DNA of 37,963 nucleotides from Eubacteriales bacterium (GTDB taxonomy: Bacteria; Bacillota; Clostridia; Oscillospirales; CAG-382), in assembly GCA_028701715.1 (NCBI GenBank), contig JAQVQF010000001.1:1-37963 (forward strand), read 5' to 3'. Made by a program: the position numbers and the translations under genes. Numbering within the stretch: the stretch's first letter is position 1; each line of letters begins with the position of its first letter. Positions 14,156-22,179 of this stretch are shown here, one piece after another. The notes under the pieces were generated by a model. It was not told the origin of the DNA. It did not search any database and saw only the letters and a list, made by a program, of their open reading frames with translations.

Positions 14156-16957
14156 ATGGCGTTACAGCATTTTTTCTCAAGAGTCCCCGCAAGGATGTCC
14201 ATGTTCCGCAAATGCGACAGCTTCGACACCTTCGCGAAATCCAAGGAGCTGACAAAGGAGTACATAAACGGCAATCTGACAAAGATCTGCGAATATAAGC
14301 CGACAGAAGAGGAGCTTGACTTTATTTTACAGGACAAGCTGCCGCCGGTTTACTGCGCTTGCTTCGGCAGGGACGGCGAGGACCTCATCCAGTCGAAATT
14401 TTCCTTTGTTTCTTCGGATTATACCGGCGAACGTCCGAGCTGGCTTTGCCATTCCCTCATATTGAATAAAAACGAAAGCAATCTGCTGTACGGCCGTCCG
14501 GATTCGGTTATGCTAAACCGCGAGGCTTTTCGGCTTTCGCTTGGCGATTTTAACCTCACGGACAAAACCGCCCGTTATATAAACGACTGCCCGACGCCGG
14601 AATATCCCGCGGCGGAAATCGGCTCTCTCACCGCCTGGGCGGAAGGCTATGACGAGCTTGTTATGAAAAAAATTATTTTCGCCGTAATGAACGCCGCCGC
14701 TTCCAATCAGAAGAATGTTTACATAAGCCTTGCGAAGCCGCTCGATACGCTTTCCGAGGAAGCGCTGGATTTTATAAACCGTCTTATGCTTATATTCCCC
14801 GGCGCGGTCAGAAGAAAGATATCGTTTATCACGGAATATAATGACAGCATACAGACTAAAAATTATAAAATTCGTTTTATTCCCGGTCACCTTACGGACC
14901 TTTGCGGCAATCGCGGTTATGTGGTCGACACCGGCAGGAAAATTTCCTACGGCGTTTACGAGGACGATCTTACCGCGGTTAAGGATGAGCTGGATTTTTT
15001 GTACAGCCTTTTTTCCGACGGCAAAACCAGAATAAGCTTTCTCGCGTTTTATGACGAGGCGGCTTCCTCACGCCGTGAAAGCTTGTCCTTCAGCCTGAAA
15101 ATTTTCCTTGACCTTATATATCTTTTCCGCCGAATATGCGGCAAATACGGTGAAAACGAAATCGTCCCGGACGACAACGCCGTGCTGAGGATGATAACCA
15201 CCTATGAAAAATACAGGACCTATTTAAAAACGGAAGACAGGCGGAGTATACTTTCGGTGCTTGACAGATATTCCGAAAGCCGTCTGGCAATACCTCAGAC
15301 AATTTTCACAAGGATAGGTAAAATATACGTTTCCGAGCCCGAGCAGTGCAAAAAGGTCATTATGACCGTGGTTCTTGATCTGCTGCACACGAATATCATG
15401 CGCGACAAGCTGTTCGCTTTTATCGATTCGACCTATGAAAGCGAATCCGCCGCCAGCCGGGATATTATCTGCGAGGATTTATCGAGAGTATTTTACGGCG
15501 GGTTCCTGCAATCGGATATACTGGATTTCTACGGCAAGCATTTCGGCAATGAATCCGAAGCCGTGAAGGAAATTATACTCGAAAAACTCCTTATGACAAT
15601 CCGCACCGAAACCATACAAAGGAAAATACTTGACTTTATCGATAAATATCAGGCATCCGTACCGCCGCATCTCAAGCAGATGATATATCACACCTTTTAT
15701 GAAATGCTGCCCGAAAACGATATGCTTTCCAAGCGTATAATACCGGTAATGGGAAGATGCATGGCCGCTGACGATGAAGAAACAAAGCAGCGTGTTTTTG
15801 AAAGCCTGTTATCCCTTATTTATGCGGACGAGGAAAAGGGCGGCGGCGCATTGCTGGAAATATGCCTTTCCGGTGTGAGAAACAATCTGCCTTTAGGCAA
15901 TATGCTGGTGAAAAGAGCTTTCGGCGAATGGAACGGCGACGCGCGGTTCGAAACGGTGTTAAACAGCTTTCTGGGCGGCTCGCTTATTTCCGTCGGCAAC
16001 GCTCTCAAGCTGCTTTGGGATCTTGTTCCCGTTATTCCCGACGGCGCATATAAAAGGCTGTACGAAAAAGCGTCCGCGCTTATCGTCTCCGTTTCACAGA
16101 AAAACGACCTTTTCGATTTTTTGGATTTCGATAAAAAAGTTCGCGACGCGCTTCGCGAAAGCGGTTCGCAAAACGGCGGGCGTTTTTACGGCGAGCTATA
16201 TTCATCGGTTATAATACCCCTTGTGGGAACCAAGCTTTCCGACGCGTTCAACACTAACCGCAATAAAATCGGTCTGCAGGCGATACTCGATTTAGCGCAG
16301 AGCGAGGAAAAGCTCAAGGAGCTCCCCGGAACGGAGGTCATAAAAGCGGTTATCATGGTTGTTGACCTTGTAAACAAGGGCAGGCATGAAGCCGCTCTCG
16401 GAACACTGATGAACATTCCGCTTTACATGGAATCCGGAAAATTGGTTTCGGAAACCCTCAAAACAGAATTTACCGGTATCGAGGACGCTTCCAACAACAC
16501 GGGAGATATTTACCGGGACGCGGTCATGGGCGCCATGTATTCATATCTTGAAAACGGGAAAATACTCCTTGGCGGAATTTTCGGCAAATGTCTCGAAAGA
16601 AAACGCGCTTTCGACCTTTACAACAAGCCCGTAAAAACCAAATCCTCCGCAAAGGACATCCAGGACGAGGACAGCAGGACAGCCATGACGGTTTTCGCAG
16701 GCATTGTGCGTCTTTGCGTTGCGGTCGGCGTCATGGATTGCGCAAAAGAGGTAAAGGACCAGCTGTTCGCAAACCCCGACAGCGAGCTGGACAAGCTTGC
16801 GAAACGCATACTTGCCGGAGCTACAAAAAAATCCAAGGATTTATACTTTGAAATATATAATTACGCACGACACGGTTCGTTGCGCATAGCGCGCAAGCTT
16901 GAGTCTGCCGTAATGAATACGGACGATTGCCCCAGAGCATTCAAAAAGCTGTTCTAA
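14156..16957 (+). CDS. Large helical protein resembling GTPase-associated protein 1 (GAP1-N2/GAP1-M)
   Basis: 933 residues, no signal peptide or membrane segment, so cytoplasmic. The first 110 residues (LPPVYCACFGRDGEDLIQ, then SSDYTGERPSWLCHSLIL) resemble the GAP1 N-terminal pattern in which a strand-rich domain carries a D..GR..nffaHaLv-type block. Residues near 213-237 (LMLIFPGAVRRKISFITEY) resemble the following GAP1 middle domain, which has a FPxxxRxxxSFxTY-type stretch. The remaining 650 residues are predicted by eye to be almost wholly alpha-helical, as expected for helical repeats. GAP1 proteins were proposed, from gene neighbourhoods, to work with small GTPases in bacterial conflict or signalling systems. 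Here no GTPase is adjacent; pilT starts 11 bases downstream, clearly in the same operon. The assignment is recalled from pattern only; otherwise a protein of unknown function. Confidence 0.5.
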   Translation: MALQHFFSRVPARMSMFRKCDSFDTFAKSKELTKEYINGNLTKICEYKPTEEELDFILQDKLPPVYCACFGRDGEDLIQSKFSFVSSDYTGERPSWLCHSLILNKNESNLLYGRPDSVMLNREAFRLSLGDFNLTDKTARYINDCPTPEYPAAEIGSLTAWAEGYDELVMKKIIFAVMNAAASNQKNVYISLAKPLDTLSEEALDFINRLMLIFPGAVRRKISFITEYNDSIQTKNYKIRFIPGHLTDLCGNRGYVVDTGRKISYGVYEDDLTAVKDELDFLYSLFSDGKTRISFLAFYDEAASSRRESLSFSLKIFLDLIYLFRRICGKYGENEIVPDDNAVLRMITTYEKYRTYLKTEDRRSILSVLDRYSESRLAIPQTIFTRIGKIYVSEPEQCKKVIMTVVLDLLHTNIMRDKLFAFIDSTYESESAASRDIICEDLSRVFYGGFLQSDILDFYGKHFGNESEAVKEIILEKLLMTIRTETIQRKILDFIDKYQASVPPHLKQMIYHTFYEMLPENDMLSKRIIPVMGRCMAADDEETKQRVFESLLSLIYADEEKGGGALLEICLSGVRNNLPLGNMLVKRAFGEWNGDARFETVLNSFLGGSLISVGNALKLLWDLVPVIPDGAYKRLYEKASALIVSVSQKNDLFDFLDFDKKVRDALRESGSQNGGRFYGELYSSVIIPLVGTKLSDAFNTNRNKIGLQAILDLAQSEEKLKELPGTEVIKAVIMVVDLVNKGRHEAALGTLMNIPLYMESGKLVSETLKTEFTGIEDASNNTGDIYRDAVMGAMYSYLENGKILLGGIFGKCLERKRAFDLYNKPVKTKSSAKDIQDEDSRTAMTVFAGIVRLCVAVGVMDCAKEVKDQLFANPDSELDKLAKRILAGATKKSKDLYFEIYNYARHGSLRIARKLESAVMNTDDCPRAFKKLF

Positions 16958-16968
16958 GGAGTAAAGCA

Positions 16969-18000
16969 ATGATTTACAGCGATAAAATAGACGGTTATCT
17001 TGATACCTGTATAAGCGCCAGAGCATCCGACCTTCACCTGAAGGCTTCCATGAATCCTTTTATGAGATATTCCGGGGGGCTTAAATCCATCGACGCCTTC
17101 CCTCTTGACACGACGGAGGTTTACAATTTTATACAGCAGGTGCTCACGCCGGAGCAAAAGGAGAAATATGCTTCGGGCGGCGAGGCGGATTTTTCCTTTT
17201 CGTATTCCGATTACCGCTTCCGCTGCAACGCCTATCACGACCTGCACGGCGACAATCTTGCCCTGCGTCTTTTGGCGCTGGAGCCGGGTGATTTTTCGAA
17301 TTTGGGCATACCGCTTATCCTCAAGGATTTTTCAAAAAAAAGAAGCGGTCTGATACTTATAACAGGTCCCACGGGTTCGGGTAAATCCACTACGCTGACC
17401 TGCATGATAGATTATATAAACGAAAACAAAAACGCTCATATCATAACCCTTGAGGACCCTGTCGAATACATACACACGAGCAAAAAATGCGTCATAACTC
17501 AAAGAGAAATAGGGAAAAACACAAAATCGTTCGGAAAAGCCATCGAAGCGGCAATGCGGCAGGACCCCGATATTATAATGGTGGGTGAAATGCGCGATCT
17601 CGAAAGCGTCGCGGCGGCTATCGCGGCCGCGGAAACCGGACACCTTGTGCTTTCAACCCTTCACACCAAGGGCGCGGAAAGCACGGTCGACCGTATTATA
17701 GATATGTTCCCCGCCGCACAGCAGAACCAAATTCGGGTGCAGCTGGGAATGACGCTGCTTTTGGTATGCTGCCAGCAGCTTGTGCCGGGACTCGAAAGAG
17801 GAAGACGCCATCTTGCCGCGGAGGTTATGGTATGCAATCAGGCAATCCGCAATCTTATCCGTGTCGGGAAAACGCATATGATTTCCTCCACCATGCAAAC
17901 TTCCCGCAAAGAGGGCATGTTTATTATGAAGGATTCGCTTGAAAAGCTCTATACGGAAGGCAAAATTTCCGAAGATGACAAAGAACAGTTTATGTTTTGA
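16969..18000 (+). CDS. pilT: PilT-type retraction ATPase
   Basis: 343 residues from the ATG at 16969, chosen because AAGGAG lies 7 bases upstream; the open frame extends 14 codons further into the preceding gene. Hexameric cytoplasmic ATPase that retracts type IV pili. Motifs: the N-terminal SDLHLKASMNPFMRYSG region, GPTGSGKS Walker A at 133-140, ITLEDPVEY Asp box near 159-167, RQDPDIIMVGEMRD Walker B region at 197-210, GHLVLSTLHT His box near 224-233, and the PilT-specific AIRNLIR at 292-298, which separates retraction ATPases from PilB and GspE. Unusually, no extension ATPase, platform protein or prepilin peptidase is nearby, and the partner gene is GAP1-like. Confidence 0.93.
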   Translation: MIYSDKIDGYLDTCISARASDLHLKASMNPFMRYSGGLKSIDAFPLDTTEVYNFIQQVLTPEQKEKYASGGEADFSFSYSDYRFRCNAYHDLHGDNLALRLLALEPGDFSNLGIPLILKDFSKKRSGLILITGPTGSGKSTTLTCMIDYINENKNAHIITLEDPVEYIHTSKKCVITQREIGKNTKSFGKAIEAAMRQDPDIIMVGEMRDLESVAAAIAAAETGHLVLSTLHTKGAESTVDRIIDMFPAAQQNQIRVQLGMTLLLVCCQQLVPGLERGRRHLAAEVMVCNQAIRNLIRVGKTHMISSTMQTSRKEGMFIMKDSLEKLYTEGKISEDDKEQFMF

Positions 18001-18069
18001 TAAACAAAGGCAAAAATAAAGAGCAAGGAATGAAAAGCATAAGCCAACGGAAAGGAGAGTGCAACCCGC

Positions 18070-18753
18070 ATGGGCATTGATACGGACAAATCCGCCGGAT
18101 ATTTCCCTTTTTACGGCAGGCTTGCGAATGAGCAAAAAACGGTTCTGTTATCCAATCTGCAAAAGCGGCGCTTTAATAAAGGCGACATAATCCACAGCGG
18201 AGCCGAAGACTGTATAGGGCTGCTTTTGGTTACCGAAGGTCAGCTTAGGGTATACGCGCTTTCTGACGAAGGCAAGGAGCTTACGCTGTACCGACTGTTC
18301 GAACGCGATATGTGCCTGTTTTCGGCCTCCTGCATTATGGCAAGCATTCAGTTTGAAGTAATGATTTCCGCAGAGCGGGACACGCAGACGCTTATCGTGC
18401 CCGCGCTCGTTTACAAGCAGCTGATGACAGATTCCGCCGCGGTGGCGAATTATACAAACGAGCTTATGGCGTCGCGCTTTACGGAAGTCATGTGGCTTAT
18501 AGACCAAATACAGAACAAAAAGCTCGATTCGCGTCTGGCGGCTTTCTTAATCGAGGAAAGCTATCTGACATCGGACAATGTTCTTTCCATCACTCATGAG
18601 GCTATCGCCAACCATCTGGGAAGCATTCGTGAGGTTATCACGCGAATGTTAAAATATTTTCAGGAAGAAGGGCTTGTAAAACTGGGACGCGGGTACATAA
18701 ACCTTACGGACACGGTAAGGCTGACGGATATGGCGAAGAACAGCTTAAAATAA
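18070..18753 (+). CDS. Crp/Fnr family transcriptional regulator of the sulfur-relay genes
   Basis: 227 residues. Residues 20-125 form the cyclic-nucleotide-binding-type beta barrel (RRFNKGDIIHSGAEDCIGLLLVTEG, RLFERDMCLFSASCIM), and 150-215 a winged helix ending in the recognition helix ITHEAIANHLGSIREVITRMLKYFQEEGLV, the classical Crp/Fnr HTH. The barrel lacks the full cAMP phosphate-binding signature, and there is no N-terminal Fnr cysteine cluster; Cys48, Cys82 and Cys88 could be redox-active. Clostridial regulators of this subgroup are commonly next to thioredoxin, rhodanese and CoA-disulfide reductase genes, as here, so I infer control of persulfide or redox genes. Start has AAAGGAGAG about 10 bases upstream. 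A terminator separates it from the target operon. Confidence 0.88.
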   Translation: MGIDTDKSAGYFPFYGRLANEQKTVLLSNLQKRRFNKGDIIHSGAEDCIGLLLVTEGQLRVYALSDEGKELTLYRLFERDMCLFSASCIMASIQFEVMISAERDTQTLIVPALVYKQLMTDSAAVANYTNELMASRFTEVMWLIDQIQNKKLDSRLAAFLIEESYLTSDNVLSITHEAIANHLGSIREVITRMLKYFQEEGLVKLGRGYINLTDTVRLTDMAKNSLK

Positions 18754-18770
18754 TGTCCACTGAATAAATC

Positions 18771-18807
18771 AAAAACCAAGCCGCGATGCGGCTTTCCCGG
18801 TTTTTTT
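18771..18807 (+). terminator. Rho-independent terminator after the Crp/Fnr gene
   Basis: AAGCCGC (18778-18784) pairs perfectly with GCGGCTT (18788-18794) over a three-base loop, with an outer AAAAACC/GGTTTTT extension and a run of seven T. It ends the regulator transcript and isolates the thioredoxin operon. Confidence 0.9.
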
Positions 18808-18847
18808 ATTTATTCAAGTGCAAGGTTTTTACATTAAAATAAATATT

Positions 18848-18888
18848 GTAACAATGTTACGGAAGAAACAGACGTTTTGTGGTATCCT
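18848..18888 (+). promoter_or_regulatory. Palindromic activator site and extended -10 of the thioredoxin operon
   Basis: GTAACA-A-TGTTAC (18848-18860) is a perfect 6+1+6 palindrome. Downstream is TATCCT (18883-18888) preceded by TGG, an extended -10, while no good -35 box is found at the right distance. With a start near 18894, the palindrome is centred close to -40, the class II activator position used by Crp/Fnr proteins. The regulator encoded immediately upstream is the natural candidate. Confidence 0.55.
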
Positions 18889-18916
18889 ATTAGCAGAAGA
18901 AAAAGGAGGTTACAAA

Positions 18917-19222
18917 ATGTCTGTTTTAGTTATTAATAAGGAAAATTTTAAAGAAAAGGTGCTACAGTCCGAAAAGCCGGTGCTTTTGGATTTATGGGCT
19001 ACCTGGTGCGGACCCTGTAAAATGCTATCACCCGTTGTGGAGGAGCTTGCGGAGGACCACCCGGAAATCACGGTGGGTAAAATAAACGTGGACGAAGAAC
19101 CCGAACTCGCCCAGGCGTTTCAGGTATCGTCAATCCCCATGCTTGTGCTGGTGCAGGACGGTAAGGTTAAGAATGTTTCCGTGGGCTACAAGCGCAAGAA
19201 TCAGATTGAGCAATTGTTCTGA
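18917..19222 (+). CDS. trxA: Thioredoxin
   Basis: 101 residues from the ATG at 18917, which has AAAAGGAGGT 7 bases upstream; the longer in-frame extension from 18818 overlaps the promoter and is not used. The active site WATWCGPCK is intact (residues 28-36), followed by INVDEEPELAQAFQVSSIPMLVL with the cis-Pro SSIP motif. Cytoplasmic dithiol-disulfide exchange. As the first gene of an operon with a rhodanese and a CoA-disulfide reductase fusion, it probably reduces persulfides or disulfides in that relay rather than being the only housekeeping thioredoxin. Confidence 0.95.
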   Translation: MSVLVINKENFKEKVLQSEKPVLLDLWATWCGPCKMLSPVVEELAEDHPEITVGKINVDEEPELAQAFQVSSIPMLVLVQDGKVKNVSVGYKRKNQIEQLF

Positions 19223-19227
19223 ATATC

Positions 19228-19611
19228 ATGGGAATCTACGCAAGGATTGCGGGAATATTCGCGGCAATCGCGGTGGCGGCGACCGCGGTTGTTATGCTGC
19301 TGACCGGCTATAAAAAATCCGATATTGACCGCGGAATAGAGCAGTATCACAACACACCGGGAGCGGTTCTCGTCGATGTAAGAACCGAAGAGGAATACGC
19401 CGAGGGACATATCCCCGGAAGCGTCAATATTCCGTTGCAAAGCATACAGGATATCGAGTCTGTCGCCACAGATAAAAACACTCCGCTTTTCCTGTACTGC
19501 CGCAGCGGCAGAAGAAGCGGAGAGGCAAAATCGACGCTTGAAGAAGCGGGGTATGTCAACGTATATAATATCGGAGGAATAATCGACTACAGCGGGGAGC
19601 TTGAACGCTGA
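19228..19611 (+). CDS. Membrane-anchored rhodanese
   Basis: 127 residues. Residues 5-28 are a hydrophobic N-terminal anchor or uncleaved signal (IAGIFAAIAVAATAVVMLL), followed by one rhodanese domain: GAVLVDVRTEEEYAEGHIPGSVNIP near 45-69 and the active-site loop YCRSGRRS near 90-97 with catalytic Cys91. Rhodaneses carry sulfane sulfur as a Cys persulfide. Placed outside the membrane, it could collect sulfur from polysulfide or thiosulfate and pass it on. It begins 5 bases after the thioredoxin stop and shows no convincing Shine-Dalgarno, so translation may be coupled. Confidence 0.88.
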   Translation: MGIYARIAGIFAAIAVAATAVVMLLTGYKKSDIDRGIEQYHNTPGAVLVDVRTEEEYAEGHIPGSVNIPLQSIQDIESVATDKNTPLFLYCRSGRRSGEAKSTLEEAGYVNVYNIGGIIDYSGELER

Positions 19612-19649
19612 CTGTTTTATACTCTGTTGCGGATGAAAGGACTATTGTC

Positions 19650-22094
19650 ATGAAAACTGTTATAATAGGCGGTGTGGCGGGAGGGGCATCCTGCGCCGCA
19701 AGACTTCGCAGACTGGATGAAAACGCCGAAATCGTAATCCTTGAAAAAGGCGAATATATTTCCTACGCCAACTGCGGGCTTCCCTACCATGTGGGAGGCG
19801 TGATAAAGGAAAGGGACGTCCTTATACTTCAATCGCCCGAGGCTATGAAGGCAAAGTTCGCCATAGATATACGCACAAGGAATGAAGTGACGGCTATAAA
19901 CCGCGATAAAAAGACCGTTACGGTAAAACGGACGGATACCGGTGAAAGCTATGAGGAAGCTTACGACAAGCTTGTGATCGCCACGGGCTCCTCGCCCGTA
20001 CGGCCGCCCATACCGGGTATAGATTCCCCGCGAATAAAAACATTATGGACGATACCCGATACGGATGCCGTAATCGCTCTCATCAAAGAAAGGAACGTTA
20101 AAAAAGCGGCGGTTATAGGCGGCGGCTTTATAGGGCTTGAAATGGCGGAAAATCTCTGCCACGCGGGTGTTAAAGTGGCGGTTGTGGAAATGCTCGATCA
20201 GGTGATGGCTGCTCTCGATTACGAGATGGCGCAGCTTGTTCACCGACACCTTGCCGAAAACGGGGTGGAGCTTTATCTTTCCGACGGAGTGAGCGGTTTT
20301 TCCGATAACGCGGACGGCATAGCAGTAAATTTAAAAAGCGGGAACACTGTCGCCGCCGACATGGTAATTTTAGCAATCGGGGTGCGTCCCAACGGCGCGC
20401 TTGCGAAGGACGCGGGGCTTGAGGTAAACGCGCGCGGCGGAATTGTCACGGACGACCGTCTGCGTACTTCCGACAAGGATATTTACGCCGTGGGCGACGT
20501 TATCGAGGTGGAGGATTTTATCTTCGGCGACCGAACGATGATACCGCTCGCCGGTCCCGCAAACAAACAGGGGCGAATCGCCGCGGACAATATCGCCGGA
20601 GCGGATGAAGCTTACAGCGGTACACAGGGCTCGTCCGTCGCCAAGGTGTTCGATCTCACCGTCGCTTCCACGGGTGCCGCCGAAAAAGCGCTTACAAAGC
20701 GCGGGCTGGTCAAGGGTAAGGATTACGAAACCGTCATTATTGTACAAAATTCACACGCGGGTTATTACCCCGGCGCGGTGCCCATGACTTTAAAGCTTGT
20801 GTTCGCGTCCGACGGCTCGAGGATATACGGCGCGCAGATAATAGGCAGCGAGGGCGCGGATAAGCGTATCGATACCATAGGCGCGGCAATAAGGCTCGGC
20901 GGCACGGTTAAAGACCTGAAAAATCTTGAATTTGCCTATGCGCCCCCTTATTCGTCCGCAAAGGACCCGGTAAACATGCTCGGATTCGCGGCGGAAAATC
21001 TTATTGCGAAAAAAATGCGATTTACGGACTGGGACGGCGTCGAAAAGGACAAAAACGCCTTTCTTATAGACGTGCGCGAGTACGCGGAGGTTACCGGTTT
21101 TGCGGTGCCCGGCGCGCTCAATATTCCTTTGGGAGAGCTTCGCGGAAGAATAAACGAGCTTACTCCTTACAGGGATAAACATATAATTATATTTTGCGCC
21201 ATAGGCGTGCGCTCCTACAGCGCCGCGCGGATACTGGCTCAGCTCGGCTTCGGCAATGTTTCCGTCTATCCGGGCGGCAGCCGTTTCTATAAATCCACGC
21301 ATTATAAGGAATTCGATACAAATACAAAAAAATTAAAGCAGTCATCAACGCAGGTCAAACCGGTTTTCGGCAAAGCCTTAACCCTTGATTGCAGCGGGCT
21401 GCAATGCCCCGGGCCCATAATGAAGGTTTATGAAACCGTACAGGCAATGACAGACGGCGAAACGCTGGAAATTTCGGCTTCCGACCCCGGCTTTGTCAGC
21501 GACATCGACACCTGGTGCCGCCGCACGGGAAACACCTTGATTTCAAAGGGACGCAAGGATAATATATATACTGCCTTAATTCAAAAAAGCTTGTCTTCAA
21601 CGACGTCGGCGGTACGCGACACCGCGGACGGAAAAACCATTATAGTGTTTTCGGGCGACCTCGACAAGGTGCTGGCGAGCTTTATAATTGCCAACGGCGC
21701 CGCCGCGATGGGCAGGAAGGTCACCATGTTCTTCACCTTCTGGGGGTTGACCGTGCTGCGAAGATCAAATAAACAGAAGCTTAAGAAGACCTTTATGGAA
21801 GCCATGTTCGGACGTATGTTGCCCCGCGGGAGCGGCAAGCTCAAGCTTTCCAAAATGAATATGGGCGGCATGGGCACCGCGATGATGAAACGAATAATGA
21901 AGGATAAAAACGTCGATTCTCTCGATGCGCTGATACAGAAAGCAATAAAAAGCGGCGTGAGGATTGTCGCCTGCACAATGAGCATGGACGTTATGGGAAT
22001 TAAAAAAGAGGAGCTTATCGACGGCGTGGAGTTTGCCGGAGTCGGCTCATACCTCGGCGACGCGGAGGAATCCAACGTAAATCTGTTTATATAA
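19650..22094 (+). CDS. cdr: CoA-disulfide reductase / rhodanese / TusA / DsrE-like four-domain fusion
   Basis: 814 residues. Residues 1-450: FAD/NAD(P)H pyridine-nucleotide-disulfide oxidoreductase, with VIIGGVAGGASCAARLRR (FAD), SYANCGLPY with single catalytic Cys42 as in CoA-disulfide reductases, AAVIGGGFIGLEMAE (NAD(P)H) and YAVGDV near 279-284. Residues 465-555: rhodanese with CAIGVRS loop, Cys516. Residues 575-645: TusA/SirA-like domain with CSGLQCPGP, Cys581 and Cys586. Residues 660-814: DsrE/DsrF-like domain with FFTFWGL and VACTMSMDVMG, Cys775. The chain can therefore reduce CoA-persulfide or polysulfide and relay sulfane sulfur through three carrier domains. Last gene of the operon with thioredoxin and membrane rhodanese; start has AAAGGA. 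Confidence 0.93.
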   Translation: MKTVIIGGVAGGASCAARLRRLDENAEIVILEKGEYISYANCGLPYHVGGVIKERDVLILQSPEAMKAKFAIDIRTRNEVTAINRDKKTVTVKRTDTGESYEEAYDKLVIATGSSPVRPPIPGIDSPRIKTLWTIPDTDAVIALIKERNVKKAAVIGGGFIGLEMAENLCHAGVKVAVVEMLDQVMAALDYEMAQLVHRHLAENGVELYLSDGVSGFSDNADGIAVNLKSGNTVAADMVILAIGVRPNGALAKDAGLEVNARGGIVTDDRLRTSDKDIYAVGDVIEVEDFIFGDRTMIPLAGPANKQGRIAADNIAGADEAYSGTQGSSVAKVFDLTVASTGAAEKALTKRGLVKGKDYETVIIVQNSHAGYYPGAVPMTLKLVFASDGSRIYGAQIIGSEGADKRIDTIGAAIRLGGTVKDLKNLEFAYAPPYSSAKDPVNMLGFAAENLIAKKMRFTDWDGVEKDKNAFLIDVREYAEVTGFAVPGALNIPLGELRGRINELTPYRDKHIIIFCAIGVRSYSAARILAQLGFGNVSVYPGGSRFYKSTHYKEFDTNTKKLKQSSTQVKPVFGKALTLDCSGLQCPGPIMKVYETVQAMTDGETLEISASDPGFVSDIDTWCRRTGNTLISKGRKDNIYTALIQKSLSSTTSAVRDTADGKTIIVFSGDLDKVLASFIIANGAAAMGRKVTMFFTFWGLTVLRRSNKQKLKKTFMEAMFGRMLPRGSGKLKLSKMNMGGMGTAMMKRIMKDKNVDSLDALIQKAIKSGVRIVACTMSMDVMGIKKEELIDGVEFAGVGSYLGDAEESNVNLFI

Positions 22095-22125
22095 AGATAA
22101 AAAATGTCGCATGGAACACTTACGC

Positions 22126-22152
22126 CCCACAAATTCAATTTGAATTTGTGGG
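22126..22152. terminator. Perfect 13-bp inverted repeat between convergent genes
   Basis: CCCACAAATTCAA (22126-22138), one base, then the exact inverse TTGAATTTGTGGG (22140-22152). It lies between the ends of the plus-strand reductase and the minus-strand ATPase gene. The near-zero loop and lack of a T-run are unusual for a terminator; the stem could still block or protect both transcripts. Confidence 0.45.
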
Positions 22153-22179
22153 TCGTGTGCCTTTGATAATACATATTAT

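Noticed and set aside
16927..16968. N-terminal extension of PilT by 14 codons
   Set aside because: It overlaps the end of the preceding gene and lacks a Shine-Dalgarno; AAGGAG is placed for the ATG at 16969.
12621..18000. Complete type IV pilus or competence operon
   Set aside because: Only one prepilin-like gene and PilT are present; no PilB, PilC, PilM-Q or prepilin peptidase was seen.
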